DNA from: Heterohyrax brucei
Taxonomy: Eukaryota; Chordata; Mammalia; Hyracoidea; Procaviidae
Assembly: GCA_028571685.1 (NCBI GenBank)
Contig: CM053141.1
Location: 54,620,333 to 54,684,332, forward strand
DNA length: 64,000 nucleotides
Direction: 5' to 3'
Positions 33,545-44,262 of this stretch are shown here, one piece after another (position 1 is the first letter of the stretch; the number at the start of each line of letters is the position of its first letter). The position numbers were made by a program, and so were the translations under genes. The notes under the pieces were generated by a model. The model did not search any database. It had not been told where the DNA came from and saw only the letters and a program-made list of their open reading frames with translations.

Positions 33545-35265
33545 ATAACAATTGTCTAAATGCAGAACATGTTCTACATTTCTCAAGCTGAAAGAACTGA
33601 AGAAAAAAATTCAGGCCCTGAGTCACAATAGTGGAGAATTCTACAGAGAAACCATTAAACAAGTCAGGGAGCATCCAAAGAAGATGGAAGGAATACACAG
33701 AGTCATTATACCAGAAAGAACTAGTCGATGTTCAGCCATTTGAGGAGGTAGCATATGATCAGGAACCAACGCTACTGAAGGAAGAAGTCAAAGCTGTATT
33801 GAAGGCACTGGCAAAAAACAAGGATCCAAGAATTCATGGAATATCAACTGAGACATTTCAACAAACAGGTGCAGTGCTGCAAGTGCTCACTCATCTATGA
33901 CAAGAGATTTGGAGGACAGCTACCGTGCCAACTGACTGGAAAAGATCCATACTTATACCCATTCCAAAGAAAGGTGATCCGACTGAATGTGGAAATTACT
34001 GAACAATATCATTGATATCATATGCAAGTAAAATTTTGCTCAAAATCACTCAAAACTACAGCAGTATATTGACAAAGAACTGCCAGAAATTAATCTGGAT
34101 TCAGAAAAGGAAGTGGAACGAGGGATATCATCGCTGATGTCAGATGCATCTTGGCTGAAAGCAAAGAATACCAGAAAGATATTTACTTGTGTTTCATTGA
34201 CTAAGCAAAAGTGCTCAACTGCATGAATCACACTAAATTATGGCTACTGTTGTGGAGAATCGGAATTCCAGAACACCTAACTATGGTCTTAAAGAATCTG
34301 TATATGGATTAAGAGGCAGTCGTGAGAACTGAACAAGGGGACACTGCATGGCTTAAAGTCAGGAAAGGTGTGCGTCATCGTTGTATCCTTTCACCTACCT
34401 TTTTAATCTGTACGCTGAGCAAACCAACCGAGAAGCTGGATTATATGAAGAGCAAGGCATTAGGATTGGAGGACGACTCATTTACAACCTGTGTTATGCA
34501 GATGACACCACCTTACTTGGTGGAAGTGAAGAAGATTTAAGACACTTACTAATGAACATCAAGGACCACAGCCTTCAGTATGGATTGTACCTCAACATCA
34601 AGAAAACAAAAATCCTCACACTGGACCAGTTAAGCAACATTGTTACAAACGGAGAAAAGATTGAGGTTTTCATTTTACTTAAGTCCACAGTCAATGTCAG
34701 TGGAAGCAACAATCAAGAAATAAAGATACACTGCATTGCGAAAATCTGCTGTGAAGGATCTCTTCAAAATATTCAAAAGTAAAGATGTCACCTTGAAGAC
34801 TAAAATGTGCCTGACCCAAGCCATGGTATTTTCAATCACATCATATGCCTGCAAAAGCTGGACGATGAACAAAGAAGACAGAAGAATTGATGCCTTTGAA
34901 CTGTGGTGTTGGAGAAGAATGTTGAATATACCATGAACCGCCAAAGAACAAACAGATCTGTTCTGGAAGAAGAGTAACCACAGTGCTCCCCGGAAGCAAA
35001 GATCGCAAGATTACATCTTACATACTTTGGACATGTTGCCGGGAAATGTCAATCCCTGAAGAAGAACGTGATGCTTGTAGAGTGGACGGTCAGCAAAAAA
35101 GAGGAAGACCCTTGATGAGATGGATTGACACAGTGGCCCCAACAATGGGCTTAATCATAAAAACAATTGTGTGCATGACACAACACCGGGTAGTGTTTTG
35201 TTCTGTTGTTCATAGTGTTGCTATGAGTCAGAACTAACTCAACGGCACCTAACAACAACAACATA
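33545..35265 (+). pseudogene. RTE/BovB-like reverse transcriptase pseudogene to 3' end
   Basis: Remnant of the single RTE polyprotein that copies the element's RNA at nicked target DNA. Read across frames, it shows the entry to the reverse transcriptase (ALAKNKDPRIHGISTETFQ at 33800), the finger/palm segments, the catalytic box YADDTTLLGGSEEDL at 34497, and the C-terminal conserved block RIDAFELWCWRRMLNIP at 34884. At least five frame changes or stops break it, and the endonuclease domain is missing (5' truncation). It ends with the RTE tail GAGTCAGAACTAACTC and GGCACCTAACAACAACAAC. It belongs to the LINE type known in Afrotheria, ruminants and squamates. Confidence 0.92.
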
Positions 35266-35661
35266 TTGTACAAGAATTTTCTTTAATTCTCCTCAGTCAT
35301 TCAGGGAGGTTGTCCCAAGTTCAACATTTTTAAACTGCATTGCAAACTAAATTTAAATAAAGCCCTCCCACCTTTTACCTCTCTTAGTCACTGTGAAGTT
35401 TGCTGTGATCTGCTTGCGTACTTCCGGTAGTTCAATTCTCAGTTAACCTCACCCAAATAAATGGAAAGCACTGGTGTATATTATTCCTCATGCCCCAGAG
35501 CCTTAACAATCAGAACAAAAGCCCCAGATCCTTATTCCTGGCAGTGAATATTTCATAATCCCTCCTTTCCAGTTACTTAGAAAAAGCATTTATCATTTTT
35601 TACAGTATTCATTCACAGCAGGTTGTGGTGGCTTTACACGACATTGATTCCTACCAGCACT
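35266..35661. other. No recognised feature
   Basis: Apparently unique sequence between the RTE and a SINE. Confidence 0.4.
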
Positions 35662-35870
35662 TCCTGGTTGGTACAAATGGTTAATGTGCTCGGCTGCTAT
35701 GAGAAGTTGGAGATTTGAGTCTACCTACTGACCGCTCAAAAGAAAGGCCTGGTGATCTACTTTTGAAAAATCGCCATTGAAATCCTAAGGAAGCACAGTT
35801 CTACTCTGACACGCAGGAGATCACCAGGAAGTAGTCTACTCCGTAGTATCTGGTGGTGTGTAGAATTGCT
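35662..35870 (+). mobile_element. AfroSINE, long form
   Basis: Sense copy with AAAGAAAGGCCTGGTGATCT and GCACAGTTCTACTCTGACAC. The tail is diverged. Confidence 0.75.
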
Positions 35871-35924
35871 ATCTGTTCCTTTTTACTTATCTGGCTAACT
35901 TACCTGACCTCTGCTTAATAGTTC

Positions 35925-36066
35925 TTGTTGTTGCAAGGCTGAGCTTTTCTGTCCCTGTACAGCTATCCAAAAGTTCTTCAGCAGGTCATGGCTTTTTTCT
36001 AGGAAAGTTATAATATAAAACACATCAATAATTCTTTCTTATTTTAATGTAACAAAACGTCTAAAG

Positions 36067-36128
<62 letters not shown>

Positions 36129-36170
36129 AGTATGAAAGACTCTTATTATAGACTAGGGACTTAAAAACAG
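35925..36170 (-). repeat. Second copy of the unidentified element at 32130
   Basis: Shares CTATCCAAAA, CAGCAGGTCATGGCTTTTTT, AGGAAAGTTAT, ATAATTCTTTC and TAAAAACAGC in order with 32139-32334, same orientation. It contains a long (CA)n where the other copy has ACACATACAGACC. The ORF-bearing part is not duplicated. Confidence 0.8.
36068..36127. repeat. (CA)n microsatellite
   Basis: About 28 uninterrupted CA units, inside the repeated element above. Confidence 0.97.
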
Positions 36171-36914
36171 CTCCCTCTCAGTCCCTACCCCAGAACCAAA
36201 AGACAGCCTCTTAGTTGTGATAGTAAGTAAATAAACCAATGAAAATCTGAATTTAAAGACAGGAGACTTCAGATGAGATTTTGTGACTCTTCCCTATTTA
36301 AATTTTGAATGATAAGTTTTGATGCACTGAGCCACTGATCACAGAGTCTCAAGGATTGCTCATTCAATAGCAAAACAATTTAATATCTTTATTTCCTCTA
36401 TTTGTAAGTTTCATATTTGCTTTATAAACTTTCTCTTGATACATTCTTCTTCAATTCCATCACTATATTCTGGACATACTATAATAATAGCAATCTTACT
36501 ACTAATCTTAATTTTCTCCATATTTGGAAGTATTTCATTCAGCTAGACAGATCTAGACCAATAGTGTCACAGTCAGAATGCAACAATTAATTCCTATGTG
36601 TTGTGACCTTCTAGGGAGATGAATTTAAACAACTCTCAAGACCATGGGAAAAATGAAATTCATTCATAATGTTCAACATATTTAATTATCTTCATCTTAG
36701 TTGTGTTTACATGATACCAAACAGGTGTATCTATAAAGACTATTCCAATATATTTTGGCCACAGCATTTCTTTCCCAAAAGAAGGGCCCAAGTTATACAC
36801 AAATGTAACACTAGAAATCCTATTTTAAATACATTTTCTCACCATCTTGAAGAGTGTGTATAGTTTGTAAATTCAGTGTAATTAAAACTGAATATTGTTG
36901 AAAATATCTACATT
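36171..36914. other. No recognised feature
   Basis: AT-rich unique DNA. A 64-codon ORF at 36669-36863 lacks any recognisable domain. Confidence 0.4.
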
Positions 36915-37128
36915 TTATGTAAACAAAAAACAAAACTCACTGCTGTCAATTCTGACTCATATTAGCCTACCGTACAGAGTAGAACTGTCCCTATAGGGTT
37001 TCCAAGAAGAGGTTGGTGGATTCAAACTGCAAACTTTTGGGTTAGCAACTGCAAACTTTTGGGTTAGCAACTGCAAACTTTTGGGTTACCACCCGAGCTC
37101 TTTAACCACTGTGCCACTAGGGCTCCTC
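36915..37128 (-). mobile_element. AfroSINE with internal 22-bp triplication
   Basis: Antisense short-form SINE. The segment AACTGCAAACTTTTGGGTTA, which is the B-box region of the tRNA-like head, is repeated about three times at 37025-37090. The head resumes with CCACTGTGCCACTAGGGCTC. Confidence 0.92.
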
Positions 37129-37177
37129 ATTAAAGCAAAAGGTACTCTATGTCATACCAAAATTTTCAGTGGTTGTG

Positions 37178-37292
37178 CTAAAACCTGTTGCCATTGATTC
37201 TGACTCACAGCAACCCTATAGGACAGAGTATGACTGCCAAACTTTTGGCTAGCAGCTGAGCTCTCAACCACTGTGCGACAGCCACCTAGAAC
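37178..37292 (-). mobile_element. AfroSINE with internal deletion
   Basis: The tail and the first body bases join directly to AAACTTTTGGCTAGCAGCTG. It sits on the truncated edge of the next LTR. Confidence 0.85.
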
Positions 37293-37299
37293 ACAAGAA

Positions 37300-37706
37300 G
37301 TAACCTTATTTGGAATAAAGTTCTTTTCAAATGTAATTAAGAATCTTGAGAGGAGATCGCCCTTAATTTAGGATGCACACTAAATCCAGTGACTGATGTC
37401 TTTATGGTAGGAAGAAGAAGAAGATGCAATACATACAGAAAAGGCTGCTATGTGAGGACACAATCAGAGACTGAAGTTATTCAGGCCCAAGTCAAGGGAT
37501 GCTAAGGACTGTAAGCAGCCACCACAAGCTAAGAGAGGGACAAGGAGTGGATTCTTCCTGAGAAAAAACCAACTCTGCTGAGACCTTGATTTGACCTTGA
37601 TTTTCGATTTCTGACCTCCGGAGTGGTAGAATATATTTTTGTGGTTGTAGCCACCCACTTTGTAGTAGTTTGTAGTAGTTTGACTGCAGCCTAGGAAACT
37701 AATACA
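37300..37706 (+). mobile_element. MLT1-like LTR, 5' truncated
   Basis: AAGAATCTTGAGAGGAGATC, TGTGAGGACACAATCAGAGA, CCACCACAAGCTAAGAGAGG and CCTAGGAAACTAATACA follow the MLT1/MaLR order. The first third is lost at the SINE junction. Confidence 0.8.
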
Positions 37707-37804
37707 CCATACCTTGAAGCAGATATGAAAGTTGAAGAAATGAAATAGAAACAAATAACTTCTTTGCCTTAGTGTAAGTTATTTCTCAGTCCTTCAAGTC
37801 TGAC

Positions 37805-37898
37805 TGTGTGGGCATGGTGCAGGACTGTGCAGTGTTTCACTCTGTTGTGCACAGGGTCATTATGAGCTGGAAATAACTCAATGGCACCTAACAACAGG
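37805..37898 (+). mobile_element. RTE 3' end fragment
   Basis: GTGTGGGCATGGTGCAGGAC, then CAGTGTTTCACTCTGTTGTG and GGCACCTAACAACA, are the last 90 bases of RTE. Confidence 0.85.
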
Positions 37899-39093
37899 AA
37901 GTTCAAATAAGGTCAGGGATTTTCTCATCATTTCTCCGTTTTTCAAATTTTGTCTCTTCATTTGGATTGCATTCTTTGCAGTCATCTGCAGCAGAGTCAA
38001 AGACCAAACTTCCATTACTGTGCTTCCTATTCAAGTTAACAACCTATCCGTGAGGTAAAATTACTTTAAAGCTGTGCACCTATCCTACAGAGGTAAAAAT
38101 CATGTTCTTATGCTTCAATGAAATGCATTATCGAACAGAATATGGATCGTACACATACACCCAGCAACTAGTGACAGCATCACAAAATTAACAAAAACAA
38201 CCTGACTTTATGTTTAAGAAATGAGAGCATTAAAAAGGAAAGAGATTAAGTGCTGCTATTGAAAATCATCATTTCAAGGCTTATTTCTTAATTGAATAGG
38301 AAATCAGCCCTGAAACAATGACATATTCCAAGATTGTTTTATTTTATACAGTTTCTGAGGTAAATAACCAGTTCCCACACAACTAGTGATAGTCGAAAAC
38401 CATTATTGCTGCTGTTATTGCCATTTCTTGAGGTTTTTAAATGCCATTTTCATTCCAGAAGATTATAACATGATGTGCACAATGAACAGGAAACAGATGT
38501 GTTCCAGAGATATATTCTAGTATTTTGAGTGTATTTACTACAAACCAATATTAAAACACTTCCTTAATATACAGCAAATTCTCTAAAAAAATTCTCTTAA
38601 AAAATGGTCTCGGATTATGGATACACAGAAAAATAAAAAATAAAAATAAAAACTCTCCAAAATTAGGTAATAGGTTTTAAACTCAGAAATTCCATTTAGT
38701 GTGTGCCCATGAATTCCTTAAAATTTAAGGAAAGCAGAGACATTTGCCTGCCTTCCAAATGGGGGTAATTGTGAAACTGTAATAAATTTGTAATCATAAA
38801 TGTGTAACAATTCTCAATTATAAAATGCCATACAAATATGATTTTTTTTTCTTTGTAGGGTTCATAAAGTGTCAATACTACTATTAGACTTGAAAAGAAA
38901 ATAATGAACTCTGCAAACAATAATAAAAGTTAACATAATTTGGAAGTTTATTAAGCTGTAATGTAAAGACCATAAAGGTACAAAATGGCAAAATATTGAC
39001 AGGAGCCCTATAATTAAACAAAGCACTCCTTACCTCACCTGTTCCTACACAGTCCTATGTCATGCAGTGACAGATGGGTACACAGTGTGCTGG
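37899..39093. other. No recognised feature
   Basis: AT-rich, apparently unique. (AAAAT)n-like run at about 38630-38650. Confidence 0.4.
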
Positions 39094-39103
39094 GGGGTGT
39101 GTA

Positions 39104-39184
<81 letters not shown>
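39094..39184. repeat. (GT)n microsatellite
   Basis: About 38 nearly uninterrupted GT units after a short imperfect start. Confidence 0.97.
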
Positions 39185-39189
<5 letters not shown>

Positions 39190-39766
39190 ATCAGGACATA
39201 ACTAGACTCTAGCTTTATTTTGCATACTTGATTACTTGTCCACTGAAGAAACCTTTAAAAAAACTGTAAGAAAATGCAGGGTCACCTCCAGTCTACATTG
39301 TTCTAACAACTTTGAATTCCATTTGATAGTTTTTAACATAAGGGTTGGAATATTAAAATAAGCAGCTGGAGTTAATTACAGACCACTAGCAGTTGGTTGC
39401 TTGTTAGGAATTTCTTACTGTTTTCAATTTTAGAGTATCTAACTTCATTAGGGTATACCCACAGTTCAGTGTCAGGGCTGAGAGTCTACTTTGTCCATGG
39501 TCTCAGGCTTTGTCCATGGTCAACGGCTTTCCCATCAATATGTTCAACACTTTCCCTCTCCACATCATTTATTTGCAAGTCCCTTAAAATTCTGTGATCA
39601 GTTGAGCTATTCCAAGTGAATTTTATATTGTTGAACATTTTGTTCCAATTAGTAGATGTTACTGAGTCAGTGCCTCAAACAAATATTGAAGGAATTGCTA
39701 TCATTTAAACAAGTAGATGTTATTTACTTTGAAGAAGTCTAGTGGTTTGTCTATCAAATCAAACAA
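39185..39766. other. No recognised feature
   Basis: A short direct repeat (TTTGTCCATGGTC) occurs at about 39491 and 39510. The 66-codon ORF at 39397-39597 has no domain. Confidence 0.4.
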
Positions 39767-39968
39767 TGAGTGGCACAATGGTGACGCACTTGGCTGCTAA
39801 CCGAAAGGCTGGTGTTTCTAATCTGCCAACAGCTTAACGAGAGAAAAGAGCTGACCATCTGCTCCCGCCATGGTTTCAGCCTAGGACAGCCTGTGGGACA
39901 GTTCTACTCTATCCTACTGTGAGGGTCACTGTGAGTCTGAATCCCCTTGAAATCACATAACAACAATG
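39767..39968 (+). mobile_element. AfroSINE, long form
   Basis: Sense copy with CACTTGGCTGCTAACCGAAA head and the tail GTGAGTCTGAATCCCCTTGA. It is followed by ACAACAA. Confidence 0.85.
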
Positions 39969-40047
39969 ATTTTCTTCTCTGTATTTGGTAAGCATTGTCC
40001 ATGTAGCACTTCAAGTTGTTAGCCAGGATTTTTGCCTACATCAAACA

Positions 40048-40072
40048 GAGAATTAAAAAAAAAAAAAAAAAG
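40048..40072. repeat. Poly(A) tract
   Basis: A-run after AGAGAATTAAA; no SINE or LINE body adjoins it. Confidence 0.8.
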
Positions 40073-40339
40073 ATTTTATTTTGTACTTGTTCTCCATTGA
40101 TATGCATGTCAGGAAAATTGCTGCAGAGTAGTTTAGATTCAACCAAAAATCAAGTATATGAAATACGTAAAATCTGTACACATTACCAAAGAATATGATG
40201 GGTAGTGATTATTAGCAGGATGATAACTGGTCTTACCAAAAGTTGCGGAAACCACTTGTCTATCAGTAATTCTACTACTGTACATGTAGGTTAGGGTTCT
40301 TGGTGCCCACATCCTCCATGGTTTATAAACAGGACATTA

Positions 40340-41117
40340 TTAGTTTATTTTTTAATAATGCTTTACTGAGATGCACTTGGCTTGGCCTGGCTGAGATAAC
40401 ATAAAATTAACAATGTGCTAAGTGTGCCATTCACTGGTTTTTAATATATTCACAGAATTGTGCGACCGTCACCACTGTCTAATTTTGTAACATTTTAATC
40501 ACCTAAAAAAAACATACCCTTTACATTTTAGTAGTCAGTTCCAACACCCACCCCCCCACCCTACCCCCACTCCCCCGTCCCCAGCAACTATGAATTTACT
40601 TTCTGTCTGTATGGATTTGCCTATTCTTGACCCTCCATACTTACAAATGGAACCATACAACATGTGGTCTTTTGTATCTGGCTCTTTTCACTTAGCATAA
40701 TTTTTCAAGGTTCACCCATGTTGGGATTCATTCATTTTAATAACTGAATAATATTCCATTGTGTGGCTATATCACATTTTGTTTACCTATTCATCAGCTG
40801 ATGGACATTTGAGATGTGCTGACTCCTTTGTTATTATTAATAATGCTGCTTCAAACGTCCATGTATGAGACTGTGTGGACATACATTTCAATTTGCTTAA
40901 GTATACAAAATTAGAAATGTTATGTCACATGGTAACTGTAGCTGCCCAACTGTTTCATAATAAACTGCACCACTTTACAATCTACGCACCACCAATGTAT
41001 GAGAATTCTAATTCTTCCACATCCTTGTCAATATATGTTTGTGTATTTTATTTCAGCCCTTCTAGTGGGTGTGAAGCAGCATCTCTTCGTAGTCTTCATT
41101 TTAACTTCAGTGATGGC
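40340..41117 (-). mobile_element. Older L1 3' region, antisense
   Basis: Antisense landmarks: ATTGTGCGACCGTCACCACT, CTTTCTGTCTGTATGGATTT, ATAATATTCCATTGTGTGGC, GATGGACATTTGAGATGTGC. It continues after the LTR insertion at 41118-41630. Confidence 0.85.
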
Positions 41118-41630
41118 TGTTTTGGTCATCTAGAGCTGCTCTAACAGAAATTCTACAAAATGGACAGCGTTGGCAAAGAAAAGTTCATTCTTAGATAATC
41201 CAGTAGGTTACAAGCCCAAATTCAGAGTGTCCACTCCAGGGGAAGGTTTTCCTCTTTGTCAGCTCTTGAGAAGGTCCTTGTGTGTATCAGGCTTTGGTCA
41301 GGGAGCATCAGGGCACAGGAACCTCAGGTCTGGAGGATGCTCTCTACTCCTGGTGCTACTTTCTTGATGGTAGGAGTGTCCCAACTGTCTTGCTTCCCTT
41401 TCCTTTTATCTCTTGTAGGATGAAAGGTGGTACAAGCAACACTGCAGGGAAACTCCATTTACAGTGAAGCAGGGAGGTAACCTTAGGAAGGGATTTACAG
41501 TGCCATCCTAATCCTCTAACATACAGCATAGGAAAATCACAAAATAGAGGACAATCATAAAATAGTGGGAATCATGGCCCAGCCAAACGGCTACATGCAT
41601 TTGGGGGGGGACACAGTTAAATTCACGGCA
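41118..41630 (-). mobile_element. MaLR-type LTR inserted in L1
   Basis: Antisense, from TGTTTTGGTCATCTAGAGCT to CAGTTAAATTCACGGCA. The L1 resumes on the right side. Flanks ATGGC/CTAAC have diverged. Confidence 0.9.
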
Positions 41631-42478
41631 CTAACAATGTTGAGCATTTTTTATCATATATTTACTTGCCATTTTCATATCTTGTTTGGAGAAGTATCTA
41701 TTCATATACGTTGTCTATTTTTAAACTGCGGTATTTGTCGTTTATTGTTCATTTGCACTTCTTAAATAATCTAGATACAAGCCCTTGCCAAATTTATGTT
41801 CTACAAAGATTTTCTACTAGCTTGTGGTTTGTGTTTCCTAACAGTGTCTTTTCAATAGCAAAAGTTTCAAGTTGAATGAAGTCAATTTATTAGACTTTTT
41901 TCTATTTCCTTTGGGCACTTGGCTTGACTGACTTGGGCTCTTTGTATTTATTTAATAAAACTTTACAAATCAAAGATGACTACAATTTGCTATAGCGATT
42001 TCTTCTAAGAGTCTTAAAGTTTTAACTTTTACATTTAGGTCAACGATCAATTGTGAGTTAATTTGTGTATACTGTGTAAGGAAAGCGTACAAGTTTCTTT
42101 TTTTAACATAGATATCTAGCTGTATCAGGACCATTTGTTGAAAAGACTACATTTTCTCTATTTAATGGCTTCGGCACTATTGTTATGAGGCAAATGACCA
42201 TAAACCTAAAGGTTTACTTCTGTATTCTCAATACCCTCCATTGATTCACATGCCCATTTTTATGTTACTATCACACTGCTATGAGTCGGACACAACTCAC
42301 TGGAATTGTGTTTGGTTTAGTTTGGGTTTAGCACACTGCTGTAACCACCCTAGCTTTACAGACAAAATTCGGAAGTGTGAGTCCTTCAACTTTGTTCTTC
42401 TTTTCGAATGGTTCTGGCTCTTCTGGGTCCCTTGCATTTCCATGAAGTCTAGTGGTACCAGTAGTTAAATGTTTAGCT
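41631..42478 (-). mobile_element. L1 ORF2/3' region, antisense, continued
   Basis: TTGAGCATTTTTTATCATAT, CAAGCCCTTGCCAAATTTAT and CAGGACCATTTGTTGAAAAG are antisense L1. A SINE tail fragment lies at 42272-42330. Confidence 0.82.
42272..42330 (+). mobile_element. Orphan AfroSINE tail
   Basis: GCTATGAGTCGGACACAACT followed by GTTTGGTTTAGTTTGGGTTT is SINE tail without body. Confidence 0.7.
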
Positions 42479-42640
42479 GGAAACCCTATTGGCACAGTGG
42501 TTAAGTGCTATGTCTGCTAACCAAAAGAGATCAGCAGTTCAAATCCACCAGGCACTACTTGTAAACTCTATGGAGCTGTTCTACTCTGTCCTATAGGGTT
42601 ATTGCAAGTTGGAACTGACTCAGTGGCACTGGGTTTATAT
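42479..42640 (+). mobile_element. AfroSINE, short form
   Basis: Full sense copy: head GGCACAGTGGTTAAGTGCTA, B-box region CAGTTCAAATCCACCAGGC, tail GCAAGTTGGAACTGACTCAG. A (TA)n/T-rich tail follows at 42636-42665. Confidence 0.93.
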
Positions 42641-42671
42641 ATATATATATATATTTTTTTTTTTGCTATTT

Positions 42672-42805
42672 TGCTGACCAAAAAAAATGGCAGTTCAAAT
42701 CCACCAGCCACTCCTTGGAAACTCTACAAGGCAGTTCTACTCTGTCCTATAGAGTTGGTATGCTTTTGAATCAACTGGACAGCAATAGGTTTGGTTTTTC
42801 CATTG
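42672..42805 (+). mobile_element. AfroSINE, 5' truncated
   Basis: Starts at GCTGACCAAAAAAAATGGCA and ends GGTTTGGTTTTTCC. Direct orientation with the previous SINE. Confidence 0.9.
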
Positions 42806-43231
42806 TTTTTTTTGGTTTTTACATTTCCATACGAATTTTAGGATCCGCTTTTTAATTTGTGATCAAAAAGACAGCTGAGAATTTGACAGGAAGTGCTTTA
42901 AATCTGTAGTTCAATTGGAGGTTTATTTCATCTTAACAATATTCTTTCAATCTACTAACATGGAATGCCAGCCAGCCAAGTGCCGTCGAATCGGATCCGA
43001 CTCATGGCGACCCTAGGGGCCAGGGTAGAACTGACCCCCAGAGTATTCAAGGAGTGCCTGGTGGATTACATTTTCATATATTTAGATATTCTTTAGTTTC
43101 TTTCAATTTTGTTTTTATAGTTTTCAGTGTATATGCCTTTTACTATTTTGTTAAATATATCCCTAAGTATTTTATTCATTCTTATGCTATTTTCAATGCA
43201 ATTGTTTTCTTAATTTCATTTTTGAATTCCT
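42806..43231 (-). mobile_element. L1 ORF2 region, antisense, split by a SINE
   Basis: Antisense L1 (ACATTTCCATACGAATTTTA, AATATATCCCTAAGTATTTT), interrupted at 42969-43071. Confidence 0.8.
42969..43071 (-). mobile_element. AfroSINE, young variant, head truncated
   Basis: GCCAGCCAAGTGCCGTCGAA and GGATCCGACTCATGGCGACC retain several CpGs. It ends in the body at GCCTGGTGGATT, so the Pol III promoter is lost. Confidence 0.85.
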
Positions 43232-43350
43232 TAGTAACATCACAGAGGCAAGATTTACAACATATAGGAAAATCACACAATACTAAGAATCACAGCCCAG
43301 TCAAATTGCTACATAGCTTTTGTGACAGACACAACTCAATTTATGACAAC
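43232..43350 (-). mobile_element. LTR fragment (MaLR-type), antisense
   Basis: ACATCACAGAGGCAAGATTT, AATCACAGCCCAGTCAAATT and CACAACTCAATTTATGACA are the last part, in antisense, of the LTR also seen at 12232-12900. Confidence 0.75.
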
Positions 43351-43360
43351 TACCAAACTT

Positions 43361-43603
43361 ATAGGCTAGCAAGGTTGCAGGATATAAGGTCAGTATATAA
43401 AAATCAATTGTATTTCTGTAATTTAGCAAAGAACGGTTATAACTATTTGCCAAATTAAAATTGTTCATCGCTAAATTACAAAACCACAATCACAAAAATA
43501 CAATTTCTGTAATTTAGCAATGAAAAATCATAATTACATGCTAAATTAAAATTGTTCACTGCTGAATTACAGAAATCCAATTGATTTTTATATGTTGACC
43601 TAG
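43361..43603. mobile_element. Folded L1 ORF2 fragment (inverted plus tandem)
   Basis: GCTAGCAAGGTTGCAGGATA and AAAATCAATTGTATTTCTGT are L1 ORF2 in sense. The same stretch returns in antisense at 43571-43603 (CCAATTGATTTTTATATG). Between them two units of about 75 bp begin TTTCTGTAATTTAGCAA. Confidence 0.75.
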
Positions 43604-43626
43604 TGCTTGTTTGTAGGTTTGGTAGT

Positions 43627-44101
43627 TGTCATGGATTGAATTGTGTCCTCCCAAAAATGTGTGTAGCAATTTGCCAGGGCCATGATTCTCAGTCTTGTGT
43701 GATTTTCCTATATGTTGTAAATCCCGATTCTATGACGTTAATGAGGGAGCAGTTGTGTTAGGGAGACAGGACTCAGTCTACAAGCTTGGACTGCGTCTTG
43801 AGACAATCTCTTGAGATATATAAGAGAGAAGCAAGCAGAGAGACAAGGGGACCTGAAACCCCCAGGAAAGGAGCACCAGGAGCACAGCATGTCCTTTGGG
43901 GTCCCTGAGCCTGAGAAGCTCCTCTGTCAGGGGAAGACTGAGGACAATGACCTTCCTGCAGAGTCAACAGAGAGAGAAAGCCTTTCCCTAGAAGTGCAGT
44001 TCTGAATTTGGACTTTTAGCCTACATTACTGTGAGGAAATGAGTTTCTTTTAGTTAAAGATAACTGCTTGTGGTATTTAGCAGCACTAAATGACTAATAC
44101 A
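43627..44101 (+). mobile_element. MaLR-type solo LTR with perfect target duplication
   Basis: Starts TGTCATGGATTGAATTGTG and ends AAATGACTAATACA. A perfect duplication GTAGT lies at 43622-43626 and 44102-44106. It splits the antisense L1. Confidence 0.95.
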
Positions 44102-44262
44102 GTAGTTTTCTATGGATTCTTCCTTATTTTTTCTAGATCATGTGATCTGCAGATACAGTTTTACTTCTTCCATTCTAATCTGAATGCCTTTGATTTATTT
44201 CTCTTGCCTAACTGCGCAGACTAGAACCTCCAGTACAATAGTGAATAGAAATGACTTCAGCA
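44102..44262 (-). mobile_element. L1 ORF2, antisense, continued
   Basis: AGATCATGTGATCTGCAGAT, TTTACTTCTTCCATTCTAAT and GAACCTCCAGTACAATAGTG are antisense L1 ORF2. Confidence 0.82.

Noticed and set aside
34381-34782. 133-codon ORF with the YADD box taken as a functional gene
   Set aside because: It is only the middle of a reverse transcriptase; flanking stops and frameshifts and the missing endonuclease make it a pseudogene.
37025-37090. CRISPR-like short repeat array
   Set aside because: Three direct repeats without spacers inside a SINE of a mammalian genome; this is a tandem duplication.
39094-39184. Long GT tract as a regulatory or Z-DNA element
   Set aside because: Ordinary microsatellite length for a mammal; nothing nearby suggests a regulated gene.
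43054-43458. 134-codon ORF
   Set aside because: It spans a SINE end, antisense L1, an LTR fragment and folded L1; it is a chance reading frame.
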